From the NCBI RefSeq assembly GCF_902459525.1, contig NZ_LR699166.1:124001-188000 (forward strand): DNA of 64,000 bases, written 5' to 3'. The DNA comes from Sideroxydans sp. CL21. GTDB lineage: Bacteria > Pseudomonadota > Gammaproteobacteria > Burkholderiales > Gallionellaceae. Positions 55,363-64,000 of the stretch are shown here, one piece after another (positions within the stretch are counted from its first letter, which is position 1; each line of letters begins with the position of its first letter). Below the pieces are notes generated by a model. It did not search any database and was not told the origin of the DNA. It worked only from the letters and a program-made list of their open reading frames with translations. The position numbers and the translations under genes were made by a program.

Positions 55363-56454
55363 ATGAACGATCCAGTACAGCAACCTGCTTCTACAGTTAA
55401 GTCCGGCACCTCACCTGAAACGGCAACACCTGCCGGTGTGCCACACGCCCCTCACGGCAATAGAATCGGAGACTTGCTGGCGCGCGTGACGCTGACGCAA
55501 CTTACTCTGGCCGTGCTGGTGGTGATCTTCATCTGGCAGTGGCTGGATGCCCATTCCCAACTCAACCAGACGCAGCAGGAAGTGGCGCGACGCTTGTCCG
55601 AAGTGGAAGCGGCGAACAAGACCAACCAGATGCTGGTAGTGCAGAATCAGGAATTGGTGCGCGAGCTGGGCGGCAAGCTCAGCCTGGTGGAAAGCAAATA
55701 TGCCGAGACCCAGAATCAACGTGCCGCGCTCGAGTCACTGTATCAGGAAATGTCGAGCAGTCGCGATCAGACCGCGCTGGCGGAAGTGGAGCAGATGCTG
55801 CTGATCGCCGGACAACAATTGCAATTGTCCGCCAATGTGAAGGCGGCTTTGATTGCCATGCAACAAGCTGAAAGCCGGCTGCAACGTCCCGCGTTCGCTA
55901 ACCTGAAAAAGCGTATAGGCCAGGATATCGAGAAATTGCGTGCAGTACCCTACGTCGACGTTCCGGCCATCAATCTGCGTCTGGATAGTGTGATCGCCGT
56001 AGTGGACAGCTTGCCGCTGGTACAGGACACGCATATCGAGCCGCCGAAGCAGGCAGCGGGGGTCGATCCGGCAGAGGGAACCTGGAAGCGATTCTGGAGT
56101 GAAATTTGGCAGGAGACAAAGAGCCTGGTACGGATCGAAAATACCGAGCGCCAGGAAATGCCGCTGTTGTCGCCGACGCAGACATTCTTTCTGCGCGAGA
56201 ACCTGAAACTGCGATTGCTCTCGGCCCGTATGGCCCTGTTGACGCGAGACCAAGTCAGTTTTCGCCGCGATCTGAAGACATCGCAGGAATGGCTAAAGCG
56301 CTATTTCGACGTCAGATCCAGCGAAAGTGCGGAGGCGCTCGGTACTTTGCAGAAACTTGCCGCGTCCAGCATCGTCATTGATCTGCCGGATATCAGCGGC
56401 AGTCTGGAAGCAGTGCGCAATTATCGCGTAACGCACGAACGGAGCGAGCGATGA
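55363..56454 (+). CDS. hemX: HemX-family membrane protein
   Basis: A 363-residue HemX protein: a proline/threonine-rich cytoplasmic start, one transmembrane helix (LTQLTLAVLVVIFIWQWLDA, ~45-64), a long coiled coil (LNQTQQEVARRLSEVEA to ~130), and a helical periplasmic domain. Often annotated as uroporphyrinogen-III C-methyltransferase, but it lacks the methyltransferase domain, so a structural or regulatory role in haem synthesis is more likely. It starts 4 bases after hemD and overlaps hemY (ATGA). Confidence 0.92.
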   Translation: MNDPVQQPASTVKSGTSPETATPAGVPHAPHGNRIGDLLARVTLTQLTLAVLVVIFIWQWLDAHSQLNQTQQEVARRLSEVEAANKTNQMLVVQNQELVRELGGKLSLVESKYAETQNQRAALESLYQEMSSSRDQTALAEVEQMLLIAGQQLQLSANVKAALIAMQQAESRLQRPAFANLKKRIGQDIEKLRAVPYVDVPAINLRLDSVIAVVDSLPLVQDTHIEPPKQAAGVDPAEGTWKRFWSEIWQETKSLVRIENTERQEMPLLSPTQTFFLRENLKLRLLSARMALLTRDQVSFRRDLKTSQEWLKRYFDVRSSESAEALGTLQKLAASSIVIDLPDISGSLEAVRNYRVTHERSER

Positions 56455-57611
56455 AAGGACTGTTATGGTTGCTCGGATTGTTTGCCGCCGCAGTCGGTGT
56501 GACGCTGGCTGCGCGCAATCCCGGTTATGTGCAACTGGTCTATCCACCTTACAGGGTAGAAATTTCGCTGACGCTTTTCGTGTTCGCTTTGCTCGCGGTC
56601 TTTGTGCTGGGATATCTGCTGGTGCGCCTGGCGGTGGCAGCGATGCAATTGCCGGTATATGTACGCGCCTTTCGAGAAGAGCGTATTGCAAGCAAGGGCC
56701 GCGCGGCGATGATGGAATCGCTCAAGGCCTATTTCGAGGGGCGCTTTGCGGCCGCAGAAAAAGCCGCGGTACGGGCAATGGAACTGGGCGAGAAATCCGG
56801 GCTCAATTCCATCGTCGCTGCCCGCGCCGCGCATGAACAGCGCGAATTCGACAGGCGCGACGCTTATCTCGCCAGCGGCGAAGGCAAGACCGTGGGCGAA
56901 TCGACGATGCGCCTGATCGCGCAGACTGAATTCATGCTCGATCAAAAGCAGCCCCAGTCGGCACTCAATTCCCTGAAGGAATTGAACGACACGGGCATGC
57001 ACAAGCATATCGGTGCGCTCAGTCTGGAACTGAAAGCGCAGCAACAGGCGCACAACTGGGATGCGGTGCTGGATGTCATGACGCAACTGGAAAAACGCAA
57101 TGCGATCGACAAAGTCGTCGCTACCCAACTGCGGCAGCAAGCCTGGCTGGAAAAACTGCGCAGTCAGGGAGCGGACATCACAACCCTGCGCGCGATATGG
57201 AAATCCATACCCGCCGAATTCAGGCAACGCGCCAAAATCTCCGCCGCAGCGGCAGAGGCATTCAACCGGCTTGGAGATTGCAAAGGCGCGCAGCAATTGC
57301 TGACGGACAGCCTCAATGCTCAATGGGATAGCGAACTGGTCACTTTGTACGGGGAATGCCGCAACGACAATAACATCGCGCAGATCGAACAGGCAGAGCG
57401 CTGGTTGAAAAAGCATACCGACGATGCGGGGCTGCTGCTTGCATTGGGCAAGCTCTGCATGCACCAGCAACTGTGGGGAAAAGCGCAGAGCTATCTGGAT
57501 GCCAGTCTCAGCCTCGAATCCAGCCGCGCTGCTTATTCCGCTCTGGGCCAGCTCGCCGAAAAACTGGGCAAGCATGAGGAAGCAATTGCCTATTTTCAAA
57601 AAGCGGCATAG
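56451..57611 (+). CDS. hemY: HemY-family TPR membrane protein
   Basis: A 386-residue protein with two N-terminal membrane helices (WLLGLFAAAVGVTLAARNPG; LTLFVFALLAVFVLGYLLVRL) and a cytoplasmic or periplasmic TPR array. This is the proteobacterial HemY of the hemCDXY operon, unrelated in sequence to the protoporphyrinogen oxidase also called HemY. Its role in haem synthesis is not settled. It is the last gene of the operon. Confidence 0.92.
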   Translation: MKGLLWLLGLFAAAVGVTLAARNPGYVQLVYPPYRVEISLTLFVFALLAVFVLGYLLVRLAVAAMQLPVYVRAFREERIASKGRAAMMESLKAYFEGRFAAAEKAAVRAMELGEKSGLNSIVAARAAHEQREFDRRDAYLASGEGKTVGESTMRLIAQTEFMLDQKQPQSALNSLKELNDTGMHKHIGALSLELKAQQQAHNWDAVLDVMTQLEKRNAIDKVVATQLRQQAWLEKLRSQGADITTLRAIWKSIPAEFRQRAKISAAAAEAFNRLGDCKGAQQLLTDSLNAQWDSELVTLYGECRNDNNIAQIEQAERWLKKHTDDAGLLLALGKLCMHQQLWGKAQSYLDASLSLESSRAAYSALGQLAEKLGKHEEAIAYFQKAA

Positions 57612-57650
57612 CTGGAATTAGTCCTTACATCCGAAAGGCGATTAGTGCTG

Positions 57651-57680
57651 AAAGGATATAGAAACAGTTCTATATCCTTT
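57651..57680 (+). other. Perfect 13-bp hairpin downstream of hemY
   Basis: AAAGGATATAGAA (57651-57663), loop ACAG, TTCTATATCCTTT (57668-57680). It lacks a following T-run but may end or stabilise the hem transcript. The adjacent TTTGGCATATAT also occurs at about 41288 near prmC. Confidence 0.6.
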
Positions 57681-57795
57681 GGCATATATCCCATCCTGAA
57701 TGACGCTGTTAAACTCCCGACATGGATAATAACCGCGCATGACGACCGTTTCGAAGCTGAATTCGCACTTCGAAATGTCTGAACGGGAGACAAGG

Positions 57796-58161
57796 ATGGA
57801 GCGCGTCAAGTACATGCTGTTGCCGGGCCTGATGGCGGTGGTGATGTCCATGTTTTCGGGTTGCGCAGTCACGCCTCCAGCGCAGGAGCCGCCAGTTGAG
57901 AAATACACTACAGAAAAGGCTGAACAGCAGCCGCGCGTGCCCGATGAATATCTTGTGACGCTGGCTCCGGATGCAGATGAAGCCGTCATTTTCAAATACT
58001 ACAAACGTTTCGGCATAAAGTACCTTCATCAGTTGGAAGGCGAGACGTACTTGCTGATTTTATCCAGCGATCCCGGCCCGCATGAGATGGATGTGCTGAT
58101 TGAGAATGAGGCGCGCATCAAGCTGGTTCAGCCCAACCTCATACATTGGGATTACCGTTAA
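57796..58161 (+). CDS. Small lipoprotein, unknown
   Basis: A 121-residue predicted lipoprotein with signal segment YMLLPGLMAVVMSMFSGC (lipobox FSGC, Cys near residue 22), a Pro/Glu-rich linker, and a compact domain: EYLVTLAPDADEAVIFKYYKRFGIKYLHQL, then LLILSSDPGPHEMDVLIEN. The alternating pattern suggests an alpha/beta ferredoxin-like fold resembling peptidase-inhibitor I9-type domains, but this is only a visual impression. ATG 57796 is chosen over 57739 because it gives a proper lipoprotein signal. Confidence 0.62.
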   Translation: MERVKYMLLPGLMAVVMSMFSGCAVTPPAQEPPVEKYTTEKAEQQPRVPDEYLVTLAPDADEAVIFKYYKRFGIKYLHQLEGETYLLILSSDPGPHEMDVLIENEARIKLVQPNLIHWDYR

Positions 58162-58252
58162 CCATTGCTGCCAATGAATGCTAAATCCATATCCGGCTGG
58201 TTCGAAGGATCAGACCTGGAATTGCCGGGAACAAATATCAGAAAAGCACCAA

Positions 58253-59254
58253 TCAGATTTTCGGCGTGTAGGTAAACACGTCGGAATAGAACGCATCATT
58301 GGGCAATCCGCGTTGCGAGGTGAATTCACGATGCGCGGCTTCCACTACCACGGGAGCACCGCAGGCATATACGGCATAGGCCGACAGGTCCTTGAAATCA
58401 TCCAGCACAGCCTGATGCACGAATCCCGTGCGACCGTTCCATTGTTCCTCGGAAACGACAGGCGTGAACTTGATACCCTGCGCTTCCCATTCATGCGCCT
58501 TGTCCAGCATGTAGAAATCGGATTGCTTGCGCACGCCCCAATAGAAATGCATCTCGCGTTTGAAACCGATATGCAGCGCGTGTTCAATAATCGCTTTTAC
58601 AGGTGCGAAGCCGGTACCGCTGGCAACAAAGACAATAGGCCTGGGCGAGTCTTCATGCAGAAAGAAACTGCCAAGCGGGCCTTTGATGCGCAGGATGTCG
58701 CGCACTTTCATGGCGTTGAAAACGTGGTGGGTGAATTCGCCGCCCGCGATATTGCGTACATGCAACTCCAGCAAATCGTCCGCATGCGGCGCATTCGCCA
58801 GCGAAAAACTGCGCGGCTTGCCTTCCTTCTGCAGGATGTCGATGTATTGGCCTGAAAGGAATTGCAGACGTTCGTTGGTGGGCAACTTGAGGTACAGCGC
58901 CATTACATCGTCGGTCATCCTGACCATCTTTTCAACGCGGCAGGGCAGCGTCTTTACCACAATTTCCTGCGAGGTCGTCACTTCGTGGCTTTCGACCACC
59001 AGATCGGAAAGCGGCTTGGCGCAGCAGAACAGCGCAAACCCTGCACTTTTTTCTTCCTCGCTCAGCACAAAGGCCTGTGCTTTGCCGTAATCCACCGATC
59101 CCTGAAGAATCTTGCCCTTGCACACGCCGCATGCGCCGTTGCGGCAGCTATACGGTAGCGTATAACCATGTTCCAGAGCAGCTTCCAATATGGTCTCGTC
59201 TTTGCCGACGGGGAAGGAATGGTTGCTTGGCAGAATGGTGGTCTTGAAACTCAT
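58253..59254 (-). CDS. 2Fe-2S flavin oxidoreductase (CDP-6-deoxyglucoseen reductase-like)
   Basis: A 333-residue NAD(P)H-dependent reductase. An N-terminal plant-type ferredoxin domain has LPYSCRNGACGVCKGKILQG with the fourth Cys in FALFCCAKPLSD. The FAD-binding domain contains RSFSLANAP, and the NAD-binding domain has FVASGTGFAPVKAIIEH and YACGAPVVVEAAHREF. Such proteins are often named CDP-6-deoxy-delta-3,4-glucoseen reductase by similarity to AscD, but no dideoxysugar genes are nearby, so the real electron acceptor is unknown. Transcribed alone, opposite its neighbours. Confidence 0.88.
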   Translation of the reverse strand: MSFKTTILPSNHSFPVGKDETILEAALEHGYTLPYSCRNGACGVCKGKILQGSVDYGKAQAFVLSEEEKSAGFALFCCAKPLSDLVVESHEVTTSQEIVVKTLPCRVEKMVRMTDDVMALYLKLPTNERLQFLSGQYIDILQKEGKPRSFSLANAPHADDLLELHVRNIAGGEFTHHVFNAMKVRDILRIKGPLGSFFLHEDSPRPIVFVASGTGFAPVKAIIEHALHIGFKREMHFYWGVRKQSDFYMLDKAHEWEAQGIKFTPVVSEEQWNGRTGFVHQAVLDDFKDLSAYAVYACGAPVVVEAAHREFTSQRGLPNDAFYSDVFTYTPKI

Positions 59255-59303
59255 GGGACTGTCCGGTTGAATAAAGGCCGCGATTTTAACGCATAATTAG
59301 CGC

Positions 59304-60182
59304 ATGGAACGAATGCTCATCATTGGTTGCGGAGACATCGCACGGCGCACCATCCGACTGCTCCGGAAGAACTATCACATCTACGCGCTGATACGAAACG
59401 GTATACAACGCGATGCACTGCGCGCGATGGACACCATTCCAATCCCGGGCGATCTGGATCATCGCAAGAGTTTGTCCAGGATAACAGGGCTGGCGGATAT
59501 CGTGCTGCACCTTGCGCCGCCACCCAATTCAGGGGCAAAGGATGTTCGCACCCGCCATCTTCTCGCCGCGTTATCGAAAGGCAGGCTGCCCCGGCAGTTC
59601 ATCTACATCAGCACCAGCGGGGTGTATGGCGATTGCGAAGGTGCCTGGGTGAACGAGACGTATACGGTGAACCCCCAGTCGGCACGCGCACAACGGCGGG
59701 TGGATGCAGAATCGCAGATACGCCATTGGGCAAAAGTGAATGGCGTGAAGGCCAGCATATTGCGAGTTCCCGGTATCTATGCGGAAGATCGGCTGCCGCT
59801 GGAGCGACTGCGGAACGGCATGCCGGCCATTGCGGCGGACGAAGACAGTTACACCAACCACATCCACGCCGACGATCTCGCACAGATCATTGTTGCTGCC
59901 ATGCATCGCGGCCAGCCAAACCGCGTGTATCACGCCAGCGACGACGGCGTAATGAAAATGGGCGATTACTTCGATGTCGTTGCCGATGCGTATCAATTAC
60001 CGCGCCCGCAACGCATCAGCCGCGCCGAGGCCCAACGATCCATACCCGAATCGATGCTATCGTTCATGAATGAATCGCGGCGCCTGACGAATTCGAGAAT
60101 AAAACAGGAGTTGCAGGTAAGGCTCAATTATCCGACGGTGGGAAATGCCCTTGCGGATCGGGCTCGTGAGGCTCCGGCATGA
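59304..60182 (+). CDS. NAD-dependent epimerase/dehydratase-like SDR (YeeZ type)
   Basis: A 292-residue extended SDR. The nucleotide-binding loop IIGCGDIARRTIRLL is of the GxGxIA type seen in YeeZ-like proteins, followed by ADIVLHLAPPPNSG, FIYISTSGVYGDCEGAWV, and LRVPGIYAEDRLPLER. The usual YxxxK motif is replaced here, so classical epimerase activity is uncertain. The substrate is unknown. Its start is 49 bases from the divergent reductase gene. Confidence 0.8.
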   Translation: MERMLIIGCGDIARRTIRLLRKNYHIYALIRNGIQRDALRAMDTIPIPGDLDHRKSLSRITGLADIVLHLAPPPNSGAKDVRTRHLLAALSKGRLPRQFIYISTSGVYGDCEGAWVNETYTVNPQSARAQRRVDAESQIRHWAKVNGVKASILRVPGIYAEDRLPLERLRNGMPAIAADEDSYTNHIHADDLAQIIVAAMHRGQPNRVYHASDDGVMKMGDYFDVVADAYQLPRPQRISRAEAQRSIPESMLSFMNESRRLTNSRIKQELQVRLNYPTVGNALADRAREAPA

Positions 60183-60273
60183 ATTCCGAATTAGAAAATG
60201 ACTTGATTAAACAGAATTTAATATGGCCGGGTCATGATTCTATCTATACTTTATTCAGTACGAGGAATAACGC

Positions 60274-62643
60274 ATGAATAATCCCGAAATGCCATTGTCT
60301 CCGGACGAAGCCAAACGCATACATGCCTACTGGCGCGCTTGCAACTACCTTGCTGCGGGCATGATCTATCTGCGCGATAACCCGCTGCTCAAGGAACCGC
60401 TCAAACTCGAACACATCAAGAGCCGACTGCTGGGGCACTGGGGTTCGAGTCCGGGCTTGGCCTTTGCCTACATCCACATGAACCGCCTGATCAACAAGTA
60501 CGACCTGAATGCCATCTTTCTGGCAGGGCCGGGGCACGGCGCACCCGGCATCCTGGGTCCGGTATATCTGGAAGGCAGGTACAGCGAGGTCTATCCGAAC
60601 AAGAGCGAGAACGAGGAAGGCATGCGCCAATTCTTCAAGGAGTTCTCTTTCCCGGGCGGCATCGGCAGCCATTGCACGCCGGAGATGCCGGGTTCTATCC
60701 ATGAAGGCGGCGAACTCGGCTACAGCGTGTCGCACGCCTTCGGTGCGGCCTATGACAACCCCGACCTGATTGTGACGGTGATGGTGGGTGATGGTGAATC
60801 CGAAACCGCACCGCTGGCGACGTCATGGCATTCAAACAAATTCCTGAATCCGATCCGCGACGGCGCGGTGCTGCCCATCCTGCATCTCAACGGTTACAAG
60901 ATCAACAACCCGACCATCCTCGCGCGGATCTCGCACGAGGAGTTGGAGAACCTGTTCAAGGGTTACGGCTGGACGCCGCATTTTGTCGAGGGCAGCGATC
61001 CTGAAACCATGCATCAGGCGATGGCCGCGACGATGGAGCAATGCGTGCTCGAGATTCGCCGTATTCAGCAGGAAGCGCGCAGCAGCAACAAACCGGTGCG
61101 TCCGCGCTGGCCGATGATCGTGCTGCGTTCACCCAAGGGCTGGACCGGACCGAAAGAAGTGGATGGAAAAAAAGTGGAGGGCTTCTGGCGCGCGCACCAG
61201 GTGCCGATCGGCGACCTGAAGACGCCGGAACATTTCGCCAAGCTGAATGAATGGTTGGAGAGCTACAAAGTATCCGAATTGTTCGACGCGAACGGAACCC
61301 TGCTGCCCGAGCTGAAAGCACTGGCACCCAAGGGCAACCGGCGCATGAGCGCAAATCACCATGCCAATGGCGGTCTGATGCGCAAGGCGCTGCATATGCC
61401 CGATTGCAAGGATTACGCGATCGCCGTGACCAAGCCCGGCACCATACTGGCTGAAAATACACGTCCGCTCGGCAAATTCCTGCGCGACATCATGCGCGAC
61501 AACATGCACAGCTTCCGTGTATTCGGACCGGACGAGACCAGTTCGAACAAGCTGGACAATATCTATGAGGCAAGCAAGAAGATGTGGCTGGCGGAAACCC
61601 TGCCTGAAGACGCGGACGGCGGCGAACTGGCGACGGATGGCCGGGTGATGGAAATGCTTTCCGAGCACACGCTGGAAGGCTGGCTGGAAGGCTATCTGCT
61701 TACCGGACGGCACGGCTTCTTTTCAACTTACGAAGCCTTCGTGCATGTCATCGACTCGATGTTCAACCAGCATGCCAAATGGCTGGCGATGTCCAAGGAC
61801 GTGCCCTGGCGCGCGCCGGTGTCGTCGTTGAACCTGCTCATTACGTCCACCGTATGGCGGCAGGATCACAACGGCTTCACACACCAGGATCCCGGCTTCC
61901 TGGATCTGGTGGTGAACAAGAGCCCGGAAGTCACTCGCATCTATCTGCCGCCCGATGTGAACTGCCTGCTGTCCGTTGCCGACCATTGCCTGAAGAGCAC
62001 CAACTATATCAACGTCATTGTGTGCGACAAACAGAAGCACTTGCAGTTTCTGGATATGGATGCTGCCAGCAAGCATTGCACCAAGGGTATCGGCATCTGG
62101 GATTGGGCGAGCAACGACCAGGATGGAGAGCCGGATGTGGTGATGGCAAGCGCAGGCGACGTCCCGACCAAGGAAGCGCTGGCGGCAGTCGTGATGTTGC
62201 GCGAGCATTTTCCCGATCTCAAGATACGATTCATCAACGTCGTGGACCTGTATAAGCTCACTCCAGCAAGCGAACACCCGCATGGCATGAGCGACCGCGA
62301 TTTCGACAGCCTGTTCACGCTGGACAAGCTGGTGATGTTCAATTTCCACGGCTATCCCTGGCTGATTCACCGGCTCGCCTACCGTCGCACCAACCACAAG
62401 AATTTCCATGTGCGCGGTTACAAGGAAAAAGGCAGCATCAATACGCCGCTGGAACTGGCAATCCGCAACCAGATCGACCGCTTCAGCCTGGTGATCGACA
62501 TCATTGACCGTCTGCCTGCGCTGCATGTGGCGGGAGCGCACGTAAAAGAGCAGATGTTGAACAGGCAGATCGAATGCCGCAACTACGCTTATGAAAACGG
62601 CGTCGATCTGCCGGAGGCGGATGGATGGACGTGGCCGTTTTAG
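60274..62643 (+). CDS. xfp: Phosphoketolase
   Basis: A 789-residue thiamine-diphosphate enzyme that splits xylulose-5-phosphate (and possibly fructose-6-phosphate) with phosphate to acetyl-phosphate plus glyceraldehyde-3-phosphate or erythrose-4-phosphate. [48 protein letters not shown] and the TPP motif [20 protein letters not shown] are all present; the C-terminus ([11 protein letters not shown]) is typical. It is followed by ackA after an inverted-repeat spacer, so acetyl-phosphate can be converted to acetate with ATP gain. Confidence 0.97.
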   Translation: MNNPEMPLSPDEAKRIHAYWRACNYLAAGMIYLRDNPLLKEPLKLEHIKSRLLGHWGSSPGLAFAYIHMNRLINKYDLNAIFLAGPGHGAPGILGPVYLEGRYSEVYPNKSENEEGMRQFFKEFSFPGGIGSHCTPEMPGSIHEGGELGYSVSHAFGAAYDNPDLIVTVMVGDGESETAPLATSWHSNKFLNPIRDGAVLPILHLNGYKINNPTILARISHEELENLFKGYGWTPHFVEGSDPETMHQAMAATMEQCVLEIRRIQQEARSSNKPVRPRWPMIVLRSPKGWTGPKEVDGKKVEGFWRAHQVPIGDLKTPEHFAKLNEWLESYKVSELFDANGTLLPELKALAPKGNRRMSANHHANGGLMRKALHMPDCKDYAIAVTKPGTILAENTRPLGKFLRDIMRDNMHSFRVFGPDETSSNKLDNIYEASKKMWLAETLPEDADGGELATDGRVMEMLSEHTLEGWLEGYLLTGRHGFFSTYEAFVHVIDSMFNQHAKWLAMSKDVPWRAPVSSLNLLITSTVWRQDHNGFTHQDPGFLDLVVNKSPEVTRIYLPPDVNCLLSVADHCLKSTNYINVIVCDKQKHLQFLDMDAASKHCTKGIGIWDWASNDQDGEPDVVMASAGDVPTKEALAAVVMLREHFPDLKIRFINVVDLYKLTPASEHPHGMSDRDFDSLFTLDKLVMFNFHGYPWLIHRLAYRRTNHKNFHVRGYKEKGSINTPLELAIRNQIDRFSLVIDIIDRLPALHVAGAHVKEQMLNRQIECRNYAYENGVDLPEADGWTWPF

Positions 62644-62647
62644 AAAT

Positions 62648-62720
62648 CAGGATACGGGATACAGGATGCAGGGATAGTCGCTGCTCCCTTCCTGATGCCT
62701 GTATCCCGTATCCAGTATCC
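62648..62720. repeat. Inverted-repeat element between xfp and ackA
   Basis: GGATACGGGATACAGG (62650-62665) pairs perfectly with CCTGTATCCCGTATCC (62698-62713), flanked by outer CAGGAT/ATCCTG and inner GGGA/TCCC pairs. It fills almost the whole gap and abuts the ackA start. It looks like a mobile palindromic repeat, but could also weaken or stop transcription into ackA. Confidence 0.8.
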
Positions 62721-62725
62721 TGCCC

Positions 62726-63781
62726 ATGAAAACCATCCTCACCATCAATAGCGGTTCTTCATCGGTCAAGGCCAGCCTGTTCGACGCAGACGGTTCTCGC
62801 CGCGATTTCCGCTACGGGCATCTGCGCGATCCGGCATCAGGGTTTGAGCAGTTGATGCGCGATCTTGGCGGGCACGCACCCGACATCGTCGGTCACCGAT
62901 TCGTGCATGGCGGCGACATCACCGACGCGGCGCGTGTGGTGGATGATGCGGAATTGGAGCGGCTGAACAGCATCGTGCATTTGGCCCCGTTGCATCTGCC
63001 GGGCAATCTGCTGGGCCTGGAGCTGTGCCGCGATCGCTTTTCAGTGCCGCAAATCGCTTGTTTCGATACGGCATTTCACACCACCATGCCGGAGCTTTCC
63101 AAACGATTGCCCATTCCTGCTGCATACGGCCTGCGACGTTACGGATTCCACGGCTTGAACTACGCGCATGTCGCGTCCCGGTTGCCGGAAATGCTGGGAG
63201 AAAAGGCTTACGGGAATGTGATAGTGGCACACTTGGGTAGCGGTGCCAGCCTGTGCCTGATGCGCGGGCTGCGTTCGCAGGACACCACAATGGGCTTTAC
63301 CCCGGCAGGAGGCATCACGATGGGAACGCGCAGTGGCGACCTTGATCCCGGCGTGATGCTGGAGCTGGCACAGCGGTACGATCCCGTAGCCCTGCGTGAC
63401 ATCGTGTTCCATAAAATGGGTTTGCTTGCCTTGTCCGACGGTGAAAGCAGTGAAATGAGCGACCTCCTCAAGAGCAAGAGCGCTGCTGCCGGTTTTGCCG
63501 TGGAATATTTTTGCCGGCAAATCAGCGGAGCAATAGGAAGTCTTGCCGCCAAGGCGGGGGGCATCGATGCGCTGGTCTTTTCCGGAGGTATCGGTGAGAA
63601 CGGGGCAACCGTACGTGCAAATATCTGCACTCCGCTGAAATTCATGGGGCTTGGTCTAGATCAGGCAGCGAACCTGGCCAATGCGGCGCGGCTTGAGAGT
63701 GCCGATTCAAAACCGGTCTGCATCGTGGCCGCGGACGAAGAACACATGATTCATGAACTGTGTTTGAAGTGGACGCAGTAA
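62726..63781 (+). CDS. ackA: Acetate kinase (short form)
   Basis: A 351-residue ASKHA-fold kinase interconverting acetyl-phosphate + ADP and acetate + ATP. Signatures: ILTINSGSSSVKASLF, GHRFVHGG, CFDTAFHTTMPE, RRYGFHGLNYAHVASRL, HLGSGASLC and VFSGGIGENGATVR. Typical AckA is near 400 residues; this one is about 50 shorter, with reduced loops in the N-terminal half, as in other phosphoketolase-linked forms. It has no clear Shine-Dalgarno outside the upstream repeat, so it may be translated weakly. Confidence 0.93.
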   Translation: MKTILTINSGSSSVKASLFDADGSRRDFRYGHLRDPASGFEQLMRDLGGHAPDIVGHRFVHGGDITDAARVVDDAELERLNSIVHLAPLHLPGNLLGLELCRDRFSVPQIACFDTAFHTTMPELSKRLPIPAAYGLRRYGFHGLNYAHVASRLPEMLGEKAYGNVIVAHLGSGASLCLMRGLRSQDTTMGFTPAGGITMGTRSGDLDPGVMLELAQRYDPVALRDIVFHKMGLLALSDGESSEMSDLLKSKSAAAGFAVEYFCRQISGAIGSLAAKAGGIDALVFSGGIGENGATVRANICTPLKFMGLGLDQAANLANAARLESADSKPVCIVAADEEHMIHELCLKWTQ

Positions 63782-63988
63782 CAAGTCCGGCTTTGCAATG
63801 ATCTTGGTATTCATCCGGCCAAGCACGACAGGAAAGTGCGCAAATATAGGAAACCAAATATGACCGGCGGCAAAGAAAAAAAGATGAGCGGTTTAATCCA
63901 ACCTTGAGTATTCAGTCATAGTATTGCCTTGGCAGTTGAGGGCAAACCGTACGTCATATTTTTTAACGATGGCAAAAGGAGATTTGAA

Positions 63989-64000
63989 ATGACTTACAAA
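63989..64000 (+). CDS. Start of a further gene, cut by window edge
   Basis: AAAGGAG (63975-63981) with good spacing precedes an ATG at 63989 and the codons for MTYK; the rest is outside the window. The 207 bases between ackA and this start show no other gene. Confidence 0.5.

Noticed and set aside
58253..59254. Dideoxysugar biosynthesis enzyme
   Set aside because: The common database name implies this, but no sugar-nucleotide genes are nearby and the domain order is that of a generic ferredoxin-reductase fusion.

Overview
The window reads as a chromosomal segment of a betaproteobacterium, most likely a neutrophilic iron oxidiser of the Gallionellaceae (Sideroxydans/Gallionella-like). This assignment is an inference from gene content: two tandem Cyc2-like fused cytochrome-porins, a full set of tetrapyrrole genes (hemA; hemC-hemD-hemX-hemY), an SAH riboswitch of the betaproteobacterial type, a HrcA/CIRCE plus sigma-32 groE promoter, and many short GC-rich inverted repeats between genes. 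Nearly all other genes are housekeeping genes.

Layout. 1-3.3 kb: 5' part of a P-type cation ATPase, a methyltransferase and a periplasmic di-haem peroxidase, all on the minus strand. 3.6-12.5 kb: a small unknown protein, lytic transglycosylase and cca, an NlpC/P60 hydrolase, a DNA glycosylase, a MidA-type methyltransferase, a pteridine-reductase-like SDR, ttcA and a coiled-coil lipoprotein. 12.5-18.3 kb (minus): YhcH protein, trhP, metF, a small membrane protein, then ahcY and metK separated by an SAH riboswitch, so the activated-methyl cycle is grouped here. 18.4-25.8 kb: two lipid A acyltransferases, ubiD, dacB, bioA and a TIGR01777 epimerase. 25.8-28.1 kb: groES-groEL.

28.16-30.34 kb is a 2.1-kb integrative-element remnant in tRNA-Phe. 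It is bounded by 45-bp direct repeats of the tRNA 3' end. It contains an N-terminally truncated tyrosine integrase, 12-bp repeats near both ends, a promoter flanked by palindromes, a ~160-nt highly structured leader ending in an intrinsic terminator, and a NYN/PIN-type nuclease gene directly behind that terminator.

30.4-37.9 kb holds envelope and signalling genes: a TssQ-like lipoprotein, an unknown lipoprotein, a CHASE2 nucleotide cyclase, a 1249-residue NHL/FN3/transglutaminase-like/TPR protein and a small periplasmic protein. 37.9-42.8 kb: hemA, prfA, prmC (with an in-frame repeat insertion) and argH. 42.9-46.8 kb: two consecutive two-component systems (LytS/LytTR type, then OmpR/EnvZ type). 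47-50.6 kb: the Cyc2-like pair, each copy with a similar promoter block and a similar 3'-UTR hairpin plus TTCG-loop terminator. 50.7-64 kb: ppc, hemC-D-X-Y, a lipoprotein, a 2Fe-2S flavin reductase, an SDR, and phosphoketolase plus acetate kinase. The right edge cuts a new gene after its fourth codon.

How the genes fit together: haem synthesis, the haem peroxidase and the Cyc2-like proteins suit a cytochrome-rich lithotroph. PEP carboxylase and phosphoketolase/acetate kinase handle C3/C4 and pentose-phosphate carbon. The most unusual items are the tRNA-Phe mini-island with its structured leader, the duplicated Cyc2 genes with co-duplicated regulatory RNA elements, and the hairpin repeats that have entered coding sequences (prmC and the TIGR01777 gene).
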